DNA of 64,000 nucleotides from F22 sp963675625. Its GTDB lineage: Bacteria; Bacteroidota; Bacteroidia; Bacteroidales; Bacteroidaceae. Shown piece by piece: positions 1-8,134 of this stretch; the stretch's first letter is position 1; each line of letters starts with the position of its first letter. A model generated the notes under the pieces. It was not told the origin of the DNA, did not search any database, and was given only the letters and a program-made list of their open reading frames with translations. Position numbers and translations under genes: made by a program. Where the stretch lies: NCBI GenBank assembly GCA_963675625.1, contig OY776497.1, positions 248,001-312,000 of the forward strand, given 5' to 3'.

Positions 1-945
1 GATCCATTAATTGCACAATTTGTTTCAACCGACCTATTAACATGGACACTCACTACCCCATTTTTAAATAACAATTGGAACGATCGTTTTTATGAGTGCC
101 CAGACGTTTTCCAAATGGGTAATTATTGGTATATGATTTATTCAGACAAAGATGTCACTCGTCAAGTACAATACTACTATGCCCCTACTTTATCCGAACT
201 AATGACTAGAAATGAAGATCACTACCCACCCCACGAAGGTAAGTTGGATGGTACATCTTTCTATGCAGGTAAAACCACAAGTGATGGCACACACCGTTTT
301 TTATATGGGTGGTGTGCAAGCCGTGCTGGTAAAATTACTGAAGAGACACAAGATTGGGCTGGTAATTTAGTAGCTCACCAATTAGTGCAAAATGCAGATG
401 GCAGCCTTGGTTGCACAATACCAGAAGCAATCAATACGCGTATTAGTTCACCTACAGACATTATTGAGAATTCCAGCGAAGGAGAAGTTAGTGGAAGCCT
501 ATCTACAGGCTACACAATACCAGCTGGTTCATCGGTACACTTCAATCGTTTAGCAAACATCGACAAAATTAGTTTTAACGTACAAGCTCCAACATCAAGC
601 GAAGCAGTCTTTGGTTTGTACCTACGAGATGCATCCGATAGTAATGTGCGTTATCGACTCGCTATTGAAGCTCGTTGGCAAACGTTCCGTTTACAAAAAG
701 TCACAACAGCAACCGACGGCAGTGAGACAATAGATAATATTACCGAAAACTGGAATGGATTTGACCAATCTACCGACGGGAAATATACCGTAACTTTTGT
801 ACACGAAAATTCTGTATGTGTTGTATACTTAAATGGCAAATATGCTTTTACAAATAGAGTGTACAATCTTCAACACAATGGCTGGGGAATATATTGTAGC
901 GATGGAGAAGTACAAGTAAACGATATCAACCGTTATACTGAATAA
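1..945 (+). CDS. Glycoside hydrolase family 32 (levanase/fructan hydrolase), 3' part
   Basis: The reading frame is open from the first base, so the gene begins before the window and about 315 C-terminal residues are seen. The visible part holds the GH32 acid/base motif ECPD (Glu codon at 94-96), followed by DGTSFYAGKT, FLYGWCAS and DWAGNLVAHQL, all typical of the beta-propeller of levanases, inulinases and sucrose hydrolases. From about base 470 a second domain matches the GH32 C-terminal beta-sandwich. GH32 enzymes hydrolyse beta-fructosidic bonds and in Bacteroidales they are usually secreted or periplasmic. The N-terminal nucleophile (WMNDP-type motif) and any signal peptide are outside the window, so location and exact substrate are unknown. 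A strong hairpin follows the stop codon, making this the last gene of its unit. Confidence 0.88.
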   Translation, partial: DPLIAQFVSTDLLTWTLTTPFLNNNWNDRFYECPDVFQMGNYWYMIYSDKDVTRQVQYYYAPTLSELMTRNEDHYPPHEGKLDGTSFYAGKTTSDGTHRFLYGWCASRAGKITEETQDWAGNLVAHQLVQNADGSLGCTIPEAINTRISSPTDIIENSSEGEVSGSLSTGYTIPAGSSVHFNRLANIDKISFNVQAPTSSEAVFGLYLRDASDSNVRYRLAIEARWQTFRLQKVTTATDGSETIDNITENWNGFDQSTDGKYTVTFVHENSVCVVYLNGKYAFTNRVYNLQHNGWGIYCSDGEVQVNDINRYTE

Positions 946-972
946 CAATAAATAATTAAACCCTAATACATT

Positions 973-1010
973 GAGCGGGCATCTTGACAAAAGATGTCCG
1001 CTCTCGTTTT
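973..1010 (+). terminator. Intrinsic terminator after the GH32 gene
   Basis: A 13-bp stem (973-985 with 991-1003, one G-U pair) has a five-base loop GACAA and is followed by TCGTTTT. It lies 27 bases past the GH32 stop and faces the 3' end of the convergent 1034-1639 gene. Confidence 0.85.
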
Positions 1011-1033
1011 AAGTATATAATCAATATGTATAA

Positions 1034-1639
1034 CTACTTTTCATGAAATCTCAAGCGCTCTTGGTCCTCTATATAGACCACGTTTGTCGCCTTAATAAAA
1101 GCATTCATACGCCTTAAATCTAGTTTATCATGAGGGCTAATATGAAATCCTCCAAATACTGAACGTGGAAACCGCGGAATAGACACAATGAGATAGTTGA
1201 CATTTTCTTTAGAAAGCAAACCAGCATCGAATAAAAATTCCAAAGTGGACAACACTTGATGCTTAGCTTTACCTTTATTACGATTGATTCCTTTTTTCGA
1301 ATGAGGATATTTCAGTTCAACTGCAATAGACCAGACCCTCTTATTGACATCCGACTTATCTGCCAATCCTACACACTCACATTGAGAAATGGTTTCGCCA
1401 TATTGGTTGGTAAAGAAATCGATATTGTTAGCTTCTTCAATATTCACCACATGAAAGACAACTCTATTAGGATTAGAGATATGCAACCCACTGATATCAT
1501 CTGGTTGCTGTGTATGAAGCTCTACACCACGATGATTTCTTTTATCCTCTCGAGTCTGCTCTGTATAGTCCACAACATACAAGTCTGTGTCATACGTGTG
1601 GACAGATTCAAATGGATTAGGCATCTCTTTCTGGTTCAT
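1034..1639 (-). CDS. Uncharacterised 201-aa partner of the ATPase, possible PD-(D/E)XK-like fold
   Basis: I do not recognise a named family. The protein has no signal peptide or membrane segment, so it should be cytoplasmic. Its middle shows an acidic strand (QCECVGLADK, about residues 85-94) followed by a hydrophobic strand ending in VELKY, then a Lys-rich helix (NRNKGKAKHQVLSTLEF). That order, acidic residue, E-x-K strand, basic helix, is compatible with a PD-(D/E)XK nuclease core, but this is inference only. Its start overlaps the end of the upstream ATPase gene by 23 bases, so the two are translationally coupled. The pairing of an SMC/ABC-like ATPase with a small putative effector resembles OLD-like, Septu and Gabija-type defence modules, although it is none of these by recognisable motif. 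Confidence 0.8.
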   Translation of the reverse strand: MNQKEMPNPFESVHTYDTDLYVVDYTEQTREDKRNHRGVELHTQQPDDISGLHISNPNRVVFHVVNIEEANNIDFFTNQYGETISQCECVGLADKSDVNKRVWSIAVELKYPHSKKGINRNKGKAKHQVLSTLEFLFDAGLLSKENVNYLIVSIPRFPRSVFGGFHISPHDKLDLRRMNAFIKATNVVYIEDQERLRFHEK

Positions 1640-2900
1640 AGTAATTCAACATAATATCAAATTCATCCATAATATCTTGCATAGCTTGACCTAGAAAATT
1701 TTCATCTATCAATCCATCACAACCTTGAACTGAAGTAATCGTTCCATTATCCACAGAATAAACAGATACACGTTGTGGATGAATATAGGTCAATTGGTGA
1801 TCCAAGAGTGCCTTATCTTCTTCATTTAGCTTATCCCTCACTAATCCACCCAACATACAATTATTAATGGCGAATAGGATATATGGACTGTGAGTCGTAA
1901 TAATCATATCATGTGGATAACCTCCATTCTGAAATTTTTTCAATAGTTGCACTATAAGTTCCTTCTGTGTTTTAGGGAATAAGTTCTGCTCGGGTTCTTC
2001 TATAATGAACCGAGTGAAATGATACGTGACATCTATCCCTAATACTTGAGAGAGCTTTTCCCAAAATGCTTGAATCAGACTATCCTTTGTTGTTGGAATA
2101 CTATTTAGATCATCAATAAAAGCCAATAACTCCTGTTGCATCTCAGCCGGAGCCCGATGAAGTACTCCCTGCTTAAATGAACGTTTTAACTGAGGAGATA
2201 TTGAACGTTCTTTCTCATAAATAACAGAGGAATAGTAATCGACCAAGACCAGCAATGGCACAATGGATTGCAACCCCGACGAACCACTAGCCAACTGGAT
2301 ATTCACCCCATCAACCTTAATTCTGTCTTGGTTGGCCTCAACGTCATAATAATATTTGGCATGTACAGAAGGCATGTCCAAATCAGAATCAACATATTCT
2401 TCCTTAGCAGTATACCATTTCTCTATAAACTCCGTAATACTGTTTGGCGTATCCGTATACCGTTCTGTTTTGATGGCAGCAAGAAAATTCCTCTCTGCTG
2501 GAATATAACAAATTTGTCTATTTTCAAATAAGGTACATTCATTTTGTTCTGCAACAATATCTTTGCGAGTAAATGTATGCGTAAATTGATCTGATCCCTT
2601 TGGATAACCAAATGACAATGTACAAGAATCACTCTCATACAAGATATATGAATCTTCAGAAAAATATTCTTTAGTCATATTGTGATAAGTACGCAACAAG
2701 ACATCGCTTGAATTGACATACTGTCCTTTTATATCATGTAGGCACAAAAAATAATTTTTCTCTAGCCATGAACAAAAGCTCACAATCTTAGCGATTGTAC
2801 TCTTTCCACTACTCTGTGGCCCAATAAAAACATTCACATGATTAAGTGTGAACTTAGCGTGCTTAATGGGACCGATGTTTCTTATTTCTAATGTTGTCAT
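1617..2900 (-). CDS. AAA/ABC-like ATPase (OLD/RecF-type P-loop protein)
   Basis: 427 residues. The Walker A motif GPQSSGKST lies at residues 27-35 right after a first strand (LEIRNIGPIK), as in the AAA_15/AAA_21/RecF group. A Walker B-like segment RFIIEEPEQNLFP lies near residue 300 and an H-loop TTHSPYILFAIN near 335. No TOPRIM domain follows, unlike classical OLD nucleases, so any nuclease function would have to come from the overlapping downstream gene at 1034-1639. Such ATPases act as sensors or switches in many phage-defence pairs. The start chosen gives Met-Thr-Thr-Leu just before the first strand. A Bacteroidales -7 box (TATATTTG, minus strand 2958-2965) sits about 58 bases upstream. 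The defence role is inferred from architecture. Confidence 0.9.
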   Translation of the reverse strand: MTTLEIRNIGPIKHAKFTLNHVNVFIGPQSSGKSTIAKIVSFCSWLEKNYFLCLHDIKGQYVNSSDVLLRTYHNMTKEYFSEDSYILYESDSCTLSFGYPKGSDQFTHTFTRKDIVAEQNECTLFENRQICYIPAERNFLAAIKTERYTDTPNSITEFIEKWYTAKEEYVDSDLDMPSVHAKYYYDVEANQDRIKVDGVNIQLASGSSGLQSIVPLLVLVDYYSSVIYEKERSISPQLKRSFKQGVLHRAPAEMQQELLAFIDDLNSIPTTKDSLIQAFWEKLSQVLGIDVTYHFTRFIIEEPEQNLFPKTQKELIVQLLKKFQNGGYPHDMIITTHSPYILFAINNCMLGGLVRDKLNEEDKALLDHQLTYIHPQRVSVYSVDNGTITSVQGCDGLIDENFLGQAMQDIMDEFDIMLNYYEPERDA

Positions 2901-2932
2901 ATAGCGAATATATAGAATTTATGGTTACTTCG

Positions 2933-2965
2933 GCTACATTTTTAATGTAGCTCTCTACAAATATA
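2933..2965 (-). promoter_or_regulatory. Promoter -7 box and leader hairpin of the ATPase-partner operon
   Basis: On the minus strand TATATTTG (2958-2965) matches the Bacteroidales TAnnTTTG box exactly; no clear TTTG is seen at the -33 spacing. Just downstream a perfect 8-bp hairpin (GCTACATT/AATGTAGC, 2933-2940 with 2944-2951, loop TTT) would be in or at the start of the 5' leader. Confidence 0.55.
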
Positions 2966-3060
2966 CTTATTTTTGAGCAATAGCTACATAAATGAAATAA
3001 ATATATCTCCTCATCTAATCTTTTAAATGACGCACACCTTATTATAAAATATTAAAATAA

Positions 3061-3095
3061 AAACAGCGTTCGCGGTGGATTCCTGAACGCTGTTT
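3061..3095 (-). terminator. Hairpin, possible terminator
   Basis: A perfect 11-bp inverted repeat (3061-3071 with 3085-3095) with a 13-base loop. On the minus strand the stem is followed by a T-rich run (TTATTTTAAT), as in an intrinsic terminator, but there is no recognised minus-strand gene just upstream. It could end an unannotated short transcript. Confidence 0.35.
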
Positions 3096-3268
3096 CATTT
3101 CTACAAGTATGGGCTACCTATAGAAACCTGACCTTTAATATTAACTTTTTATATACTAATTTTTTTCAAGAGATAGACTACAGGATCTATAAAGTACACT
3201 CAATACTCATCGTATATTAAAGGATGGGCAAAAATAAGGAAATTGAAGAAAGTGTCCAAGAAATGGAT

Positions 3269-3289
3269 TTGACAAAAAGTACGCATTTT
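3269..3289 (-). repeat. 21-base sequence repeated at 16387-16407 (copy 1)
   Basis: The 21 bases here are identical, in the same orientation, to 16387-16407. The minus-strand core is ATGCGTACTTTTTGTC. Both copies lie upstream of minus-strand genes (the ATPase here, the outer-membrane barrel there), so a shared regulatory or RNA element is possible. Confidence 0.6.
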
Positions 3290-3580
3290 CAAAGCACGCA
3301 TAAAAACATCTGTAACAGAGCACTAAATAAAAACACACAATAACAACATTATGGCATAAAAAAATGCATTCACACATATATTTGCTGTGTTTTAACCTTG
3401 TAAGGACATTTAAAATCACACGACACAATAATCATATCATTTAAAACGCATATATTAAAGAATAATTATATTACCATTTTATAGCAATCTAGTTTAAAAC
3501 TAAAATCACCAAATATATAGTAAGACAAAAAAATATGACTAAAATCTTTTCCTGACTGCCATACTTTGATAATTAATCGT

Positions 3581-3588
3581 TATTTTTG
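3581..3588 (+). promoter_or_regulatory. -7 promoter box of the sensor-kinase operon
   Basis: TATTTTTG matches TAnnTTTG. A start site about six bases later (near 3594) would lie downstream of the ATG at 3586, which argues for translation starting at 3652. The -33 element is not convincing. Confidence 0.5.
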
Positions 3589-3651
3589 TGTGTACGAAAT
3601 TTGCCAAATACATACATGATTTTCAATAACACAATAAGTCTAAATAATAAG

Positions 3652-5385
3652 ATGAGAATATTTTACTGTATTCTCATGTTTTTGTGTATCGGTACTATAC
3701 AGGCAAAAAAACGTTATCCAGCAAAGGAAATCCTTGCCCAATGTAATCAACAATATCATCAATCACTCCGTTTAAATCCTGTAGAAAAACAAATGCAGTG
3801 GTTACATGCTCAACATCAAGTAGATATCCTGAGCAAAGTATATGCAAACAACACGACAGTATGGCAAGACTATTACATACAGCTCATGTATATGGTCATA
3901 TATCTTACTCCTGCTCAATCAATAGATGTTCACCGCACATATATTGATAAGGTTGAAAAACTTGTAGCCCAACTTCCTGAAAACTATCGATCACTTAAAT
4001 GGTACACATGGAGATTGATTAGTACATTCTATGTATTGGACAATAATCAAGCACATGCCCTACAACTTTTAGAAAACGTGATAATGGGCATATCGCTAAA
4101 TCGTCCTGAAATATCTCAACAAGATAGCATTAACCTACAAGAGGCTATGATCAACGAGTTGTTTTGCTATGAAGCACTCTCTCCTGAACAAGCTCGAAGA
4201 AACATTGCCTATCTAAAAAATATGTCAGATAAGCGCATTCCCTTGGGCATTGCCCTAGTACATCAAGAATACCCCATGATTATCAAATTGTGCAGCTCAC
4301 TATTACAAAGACATGACTTGACATTAATAGAGCGTATCCACTTTGCTCGAATCATGTATGACGCACTGCAAAAATTACCCCCTTCAGAATACAACACTCA
4401 GAAGATGTTGAGCTTAATTACTCTACAAGATAGTATCTACAATGATATTATGCGTATAAAGAATTCTGATTACAACACGTATAAAGAGCTCCAAGAACAA
4501 ACTAGAATACAAGCAGAAACCGATAAGAACAATAAAAAACAGTTTGTTCATTACACTAGACAAGGCAGCTTAATAGGCATATTAGGACTACTTGTAATTG
4601 GCTTACTATGGTATCTGTATAGAAGAGAATCTGCCCACAAGATATCTATAGTGCATCAACTCAAAAAAGAGCAAAATGCTAGAAGAAAAGCACTTGACGA
4701 AGCAAAAGAAGCCTACCAAAAGCAGGTCAATTTAGTAAAGAATCTCAACCATGATATTCGAGTTCCACTGAATACCTTGATTGGTTTTTCTCAATTACTA
4801 TCTTCACCAGACACCTTATCAAAGAAAGAACAAGAAATAGCTGGACAACAAATACGTAAATCTAATACGCAGCTATTGGAACTTATAAATAATCTGCTTG
4901 CTATCGCTAGAGTCGAAACGAATAAAATGTCTCTTCAATGGCGTCATATTGAAGTCCAACAACTTACAGCCCCCAACAACTGGGAAGAGCTTATCATTCA
5001 AATGCCCCCTACCCATTCGTTGAATATTGTACCAGCAGATTCTTCTACAATGCTTACAACAGATGATAGGCATGTACGAAAGATCGTTGAGCTAGTAGTT
5101 ATTAATGCTGTACGCACATCAGAGCAAAATGAGATTGTAGTCACAAGTACTTGCGACCAATCTCTCAAACAACTTTGTATCAATATCAGTTTCCTGCGAG
5201 GCAAACAAAGCCAAGAGGATATATTGGAAGCTCTAGACCCTCACAAGAAAATGATAGACTATGAAGATGCAGCCAAGTATTATTTGGTCTTAGCCAGAAT
5301 GCTCTCCCAATTAATCAACGCCCAGCTGATCCTAAGTGTTTATAATTCAGACAATATCACTATCCAACTCAATATTCCTTTATAG
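3652..5385 (+). CDS. Membrane sensor-kinase-like protein with degenerate ATPase domain
   Basis: About 577 residues from the chosen ATG at 3652, which gives a good signal peptide (MRIFYCILMFLCIGTIQA); the in-frame ATG at 3586 lies before the likely transcription start. A periplasmic helical (TPR-like) region of about 280 residues is followed by one membrane segment (about 305-323), a coiled linker, and a HisKA dimerisation helix with the phosphoacceptor motif LNHDIRVPLN (His at about 367). The C-terminal region keeps an N-box-like INAVRTS, but the D-x-G-x-G and G-x-G-L-G motifs of the HATPase domain are not present. It probably cannot bind ATP normally and may act as a phosphoacceptor or regulatory partner of the intact kinase whose gene starts one base after its stop. 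No receiver domain is present. Confidence 0.85.
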   Translation: MRIFYCILMFLCIGTIQAKKRYPAKEILAQCNQQYHQSLRLNPVEKQMQWLHAQHQVDILSKVYANNTTVWQDYYIQLMYMVIYLTPAQSIDVHRTYIDKVEKLVAQLPENYRSLKWYTWRLISTFYVLDNNQAHALQLLENVIMGISLNRPEISQQDSINLQEAMINELFCYEALSPEQARRNIAYLKNMSDKRIPLGIALVHQEYPMIIKLCSSLLQRHDLTLIERIHFARIMYDALQKLPPSEYNTQKMLSLITLQDSIYNDIMRIKNSDYNTYKELQEQTRIQAETDKNNKKQFVHYTRQGSLIGILGLLVIGLLWYLYRRESAHKISIVHQLKKEQNARRKALDEAKEAYQKQVNLVKNLNHDIRVPLNTLIGFSQLLSSPDTLSKKEQEIAGQQIRKSNTQLLELINNLLAIARVETNKMSLQWRHIEVQQLTAPNNWEELIIQMPPTHSLNIVPADSSTMLTTDDRHVRKIVELVVINAVRTSEQNEIVVTSTCDQSLKQLCINISFLRGKQSQEDILEALDPHKKMIDYEDAAKYYLVLARMLSQLINAQLILSVYNSDNITIQLNIPL

Positions 5386-5386
5386 C

Positions 5387-7471
5387 ATGGTACAATCTTT
5401 TTATCAACAATTTATAAGATGTATACTGACCATATTGTGCATATGGTTTGGGATTGTATCGTCATATGCTGACAATACAGACTCTACATGGATACACTCT
5501 TATAATAGCTTTATAAGAAAAGACCATAAAGGGAATATGGATACTCTGACCACATACAATTGGAAAGCTTTTAATTTGGCCAGACAACATCATAACGACT
5601 CTTTGCAAGTAAGAGCTATTGGCAACATGCTCAATATGCTAGAAATAGATTCTATTAAAAGATATTTAAGTGTACTCGATACATTTCCAAAAACGCCCCA
5701 TTCTGTCTACAATCAGACTCAAATGCGATTAAGCTATTATCGCTTGCTTATCAACCAAATGCCCAGTGAAGCAATACACACCTTCGTTGAAACAATGATT
5801 CAAAAAGCGGATAGCGTCTACGCAGATAGCCTATATAGTCCCAGCAACATGGAGGCAAAAACAATCTATCTGCTTAATAACAGATTGTATTTGAGCGCTT
5901 TGTTAAGTGCCGTATACCTTGACTCAACAACATCTCCTTTTTACAACTACCTCACCAGATTAAATAAAGTAGTCGAACAATTACCGAACAATTTCATAGC
6001 CAGTAAAATCAATTCGTATATTACATCATCAGAAATGTATGTACAGATGAAGGACTACAAAAACACAATAAAATCTAGTGAACAAGTTATACAAAGTATC
6101 ATCTCATTGCCCAATATGCCAGAATCGTTCCTAAAAATGGAACTACATTATGCCTGTATTTGCTACTACATGTGCTACCAACAACTATATTGTTATGATG
6201 ACATTTCACCCAAAATGCTAGAAAGGAACTGGGCTTTTATTCATTCTGACTATGGAGACACATGTCGGAAATATATTACCCGTTATGAAGACACAGAGAT
6301 AACCCCAACTCTATACTACAATATGGCAAAGAAAAAGTATGAACAAGTCATTGCCACAACCGAAAATAACATTCAAAGATATAATCAAAAGATTGATTCG
6401 CAATATGTCTATATAAGTCTCCAGAATGAAGCAATAAAAAGGTGTAAACACCCTCAAAAATATTTATCACAGCTTTTTCGCAACTACAAAATTAAACAGC
6501 AATATCAAGAAAAGAAACAGCAGGAAAAAGAAACAGACTTTGCAATCTTGTTTAAAATCAACAAGATCAAGCATAATATTGCCATCAAACAATTGCAACA
6601 AGAGAATAAAATAGCCTTTTGGAGCATCTTATTGTTCTCCGCCGTAGTGGTCATTCTACTACTCAGTATATGGGGAATTATTATTGTAGCTATATCCAAT
6701 AAAAGAAAGCGTACATTAATTATTAAGTTAAAGAGTACCACACAAAAAGCAATAGCAGAAAAACAGCAGGCAGAACGTGCTAAAATGTTGCAAACAACGT
6801 CTCTAGATAACATGAATCATGAGATACGTAGTCCACTCAATACGATTGTTGGATTTTCCGAATTGTTATTAGAGGATCCAACACTAGACAAAGAAAGCAA
6901 AGAACAATTTAGCGAACAAATCACAGTAAGCAGTAATATGCTCCTGCAACTCATTAACGACGTGTTAGACACAGCCCAATTAGAGTCTGGCCATTATATA
7001 CTCCATCAAGAGGAGATAAATATCTCCACGCTTTGCGACCAAGCTGTACAAAGTATGATGCACAGGAAACAAGCCAATGTACAGATGCAGGTAAAATGTA
7101 ATCTGAGTAAAGATACCATGATTCATGCTGATAAAACCCGCTTGTTACAAATTCTCTTTAACTTCTTGTCCAATGCATGCAAACACACCGAAAAAGGTCA
7201 AATCACTCTGCATTGCGCTTGGACAGATCCAGAAAGAACACATGTGATCTTTTCTGTAACTGACACAGGTCCTGGAGTTCCTGAAAATAAAAGACAACAA
7301 CTCTTTGAGAGATTTGCCAAATTAAATCATAAGGCTCAAGGAACTGGTTTAGGATTAAATATTGCAGCTACCCTAGCTCATGTTATGAATGGAGAAATAG
7401 GGTATGATAGCTCTTATACAGATGGAGCACGATTTTATCTTATTTTACCGACAAATAACTTATCGCGATGA
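5387..7471 (+). CDS. TPR-type membrane sensor histidine kinase
   Basis: 694 residues from the ATG at 5387, one base after the previous stop; an earlier in-frame ATG at 5336 lies inside that gene and is unlikely. Layout: signal peptide (to about residue 29), long helical periplasmic region resembling TPRs, membrane segment (about 409-435), coiled linker, HisKA with MNHEIRSPLN (His about 478), then a complete HATPase domain with FNFLSNACKHT, DTGPGVPE and GTGLGLNIAA. It should autophosphorylate on His. There is no receiver domain and no response regulator gene nearby; instead the stop codon overlaps the ATG of an HMA-AraC regulator. Together with the degenerate homologue upstream it may form a heteromeric sensor. 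The signal is unknown. Confidence 0.92.
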   Translation: MVQSFYQQFIRCILTILCIWFGIVSSYADNTDSTWIHSYNSFIRKDHKGNMDTLTTYNWKAFNLARQHHNDSLQVRAIGNMLNMLEIDSIKRYLSVLDTFPKTPHSVYNQTQMRLSYYRLLINQMPSEAIHTFVETMIQKADSVYADSLYSPSNMEAKTIYLLNNRLYLSALLSAVYLDSTTSPFYNYLTRLNKVVEQLPNNFIASKINSYITSSEMYVQMKDYKNTIKSSEQVIQSIISLPNMPESFLKMELHYACICYYMCYQQLYCYDDISPKMLERNWAFIHSDYGDTCRKYITRYEDTEITPTLYYNMAKKKYEQVIATTENNIQRYNQKIDSQYVYISLQNEAIKRCKHPQKYLSQLFRNYKIKQQYQEKKQQEKETDFAILFKINKIKHNIAIKQLQQENKIAFWSILLFSAVVVILLLSIWGIIIVAISNKRKRTLIIKLKSTTQKAIAEKQQAERAKMLQTTSLDNMNHEIRSPLNTIVGFSELLLEDPTLDKESKEQFSEQITVSSNMLLQLINDVLDTAQLESGHYILHQEEINISTLCDQAVQSMMHRKQANVQMQVKCNLSKDTMIHADKTRLLQILFNFLSNACKHTEKGQITLHCAWTDPERTHVIFSVTDTGPGVPENKRQQLFERFAKLNHKAQGTGLGLNIAATLAHVMNGEIGYDSSYTDGARFYLILPTNNLSR

Positions 7472-8049
7472 AAGACGCACTCACAATACATATCAAACAC
7501 ATGGTATGCCCAAGATGTATCAGTGCCGTTGAACACATTTTGAGTACTCAAAGCATTGGATTCAAAAGCCCTATTCTATTAGGAGAAGTACAGTTACTAC
7601 ACCCTCTCACTGATACACAACGAGAGAGTCTAAACCGTGCACTTTCAGCACAAGGTTTTGAGCTACTTCAAGACAAAGAAGATGTCATAATTAATCATGT
7701 TAAGCAACTTCTCATTGAATGGATACATTTCGGACGTAGCAAACCCCTACATATGAATATTTCTCAATACATCGCCCAAGAAGTTGGAACCGATTATTCT
7801 ACAATTAGTAAATTATTTTCTGCTTATGAAGGAATCACTATTGAGAAATACATCATTAAGCAAAAAATTGAACGTGCCAAAGAATTGCTCATATATGGAG
7901 AAGAAAGTTTGACAGAAATTTCATACCAATTAAATTACAGTAGCCCACAACATCTATCAAGACAGTTTAAACAAGTCACAGGAATGTCGGCTTCTGAATT
8001 TCAAAAAACACATCGCTACCAAATGCGAAAACCTCTAAATGAAATTTAG
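7468..8049 (+). CDS. AraC-family regulator with N-terminal HMA-like metal-binding domain
   Basis: 193 residues. The N-terminal half (about 1-70) resembles a heavy-metal-associated domain and carries a CxxC (MVCPRCISAVEHIL, Cys at about 13 and 16). The C-terminal half (about 85-185) is an AraC/XylS double helix-turn-helix, including YSTISKLF and the second recognition region NYSSPQHLSRQFKQVTG. It overlaps the preceding kinase gene by four bases (ATGA). The next gene is a metal permease that also ends in an HMA domain, so this protein is likely a metal-responsive activator of that permease. This short HMA-AraC arrangement is known in Bacteroidota. Whether the two kinases influence it is open, since it lacks a receiver domain. 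Confidence 0.9.
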   Translation: MKDALTIHIKHMVCPRCISAVEHILSTQSIGFKSPILLGEVQLLHPLTDTQRESLNRALSAQGFELLQDKEDVIINHVKQLLIEWIHFGRSKPLHMNISQYIAQEVGTDYSTISKLFSAYEGITIEKYIIKQKIERAKELLIYGEESLTEISYQLNYSSPQHLSRQFKQVTGMSASEFQKTHRYQMRKPLNEI

Positions 8050-8134
8050 CGAAATTGTGCACATCTTTTCCAGAATAGTGTACTAAAGAAAAACGATTTA
8101 GTCGGAACTTTGCAACAAGTAAATTATATAAGGT

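Larger units (their letters stand above)
2966..3580. other. Intergenic region without a supported gene
   Basis: This AT-rich stretch separates two divergent operons. Apart from the hairpin at 3061-3095 and the 21-base repeated sequence at 3269-3289 I see no gene. A 73-codon minus-strand frame at 3207-3428 has no recognisable features and biased composition, and I do not accept it. A small RNA here cannot be excluded. Confidence 0.6.

Noticed and set aside
1256..1654. Plus-strand frame of 132 codons opposite the ATPase partner gene
   Set aside because: Antisense to a coupled gene pair; composition is not protein-like.
3207..3428. Minus-strand frame of 73 codons
   Set aside because: Cys/Phe-rich composition, no family motif, no start context; it looks like chance in AT-rich DNA.
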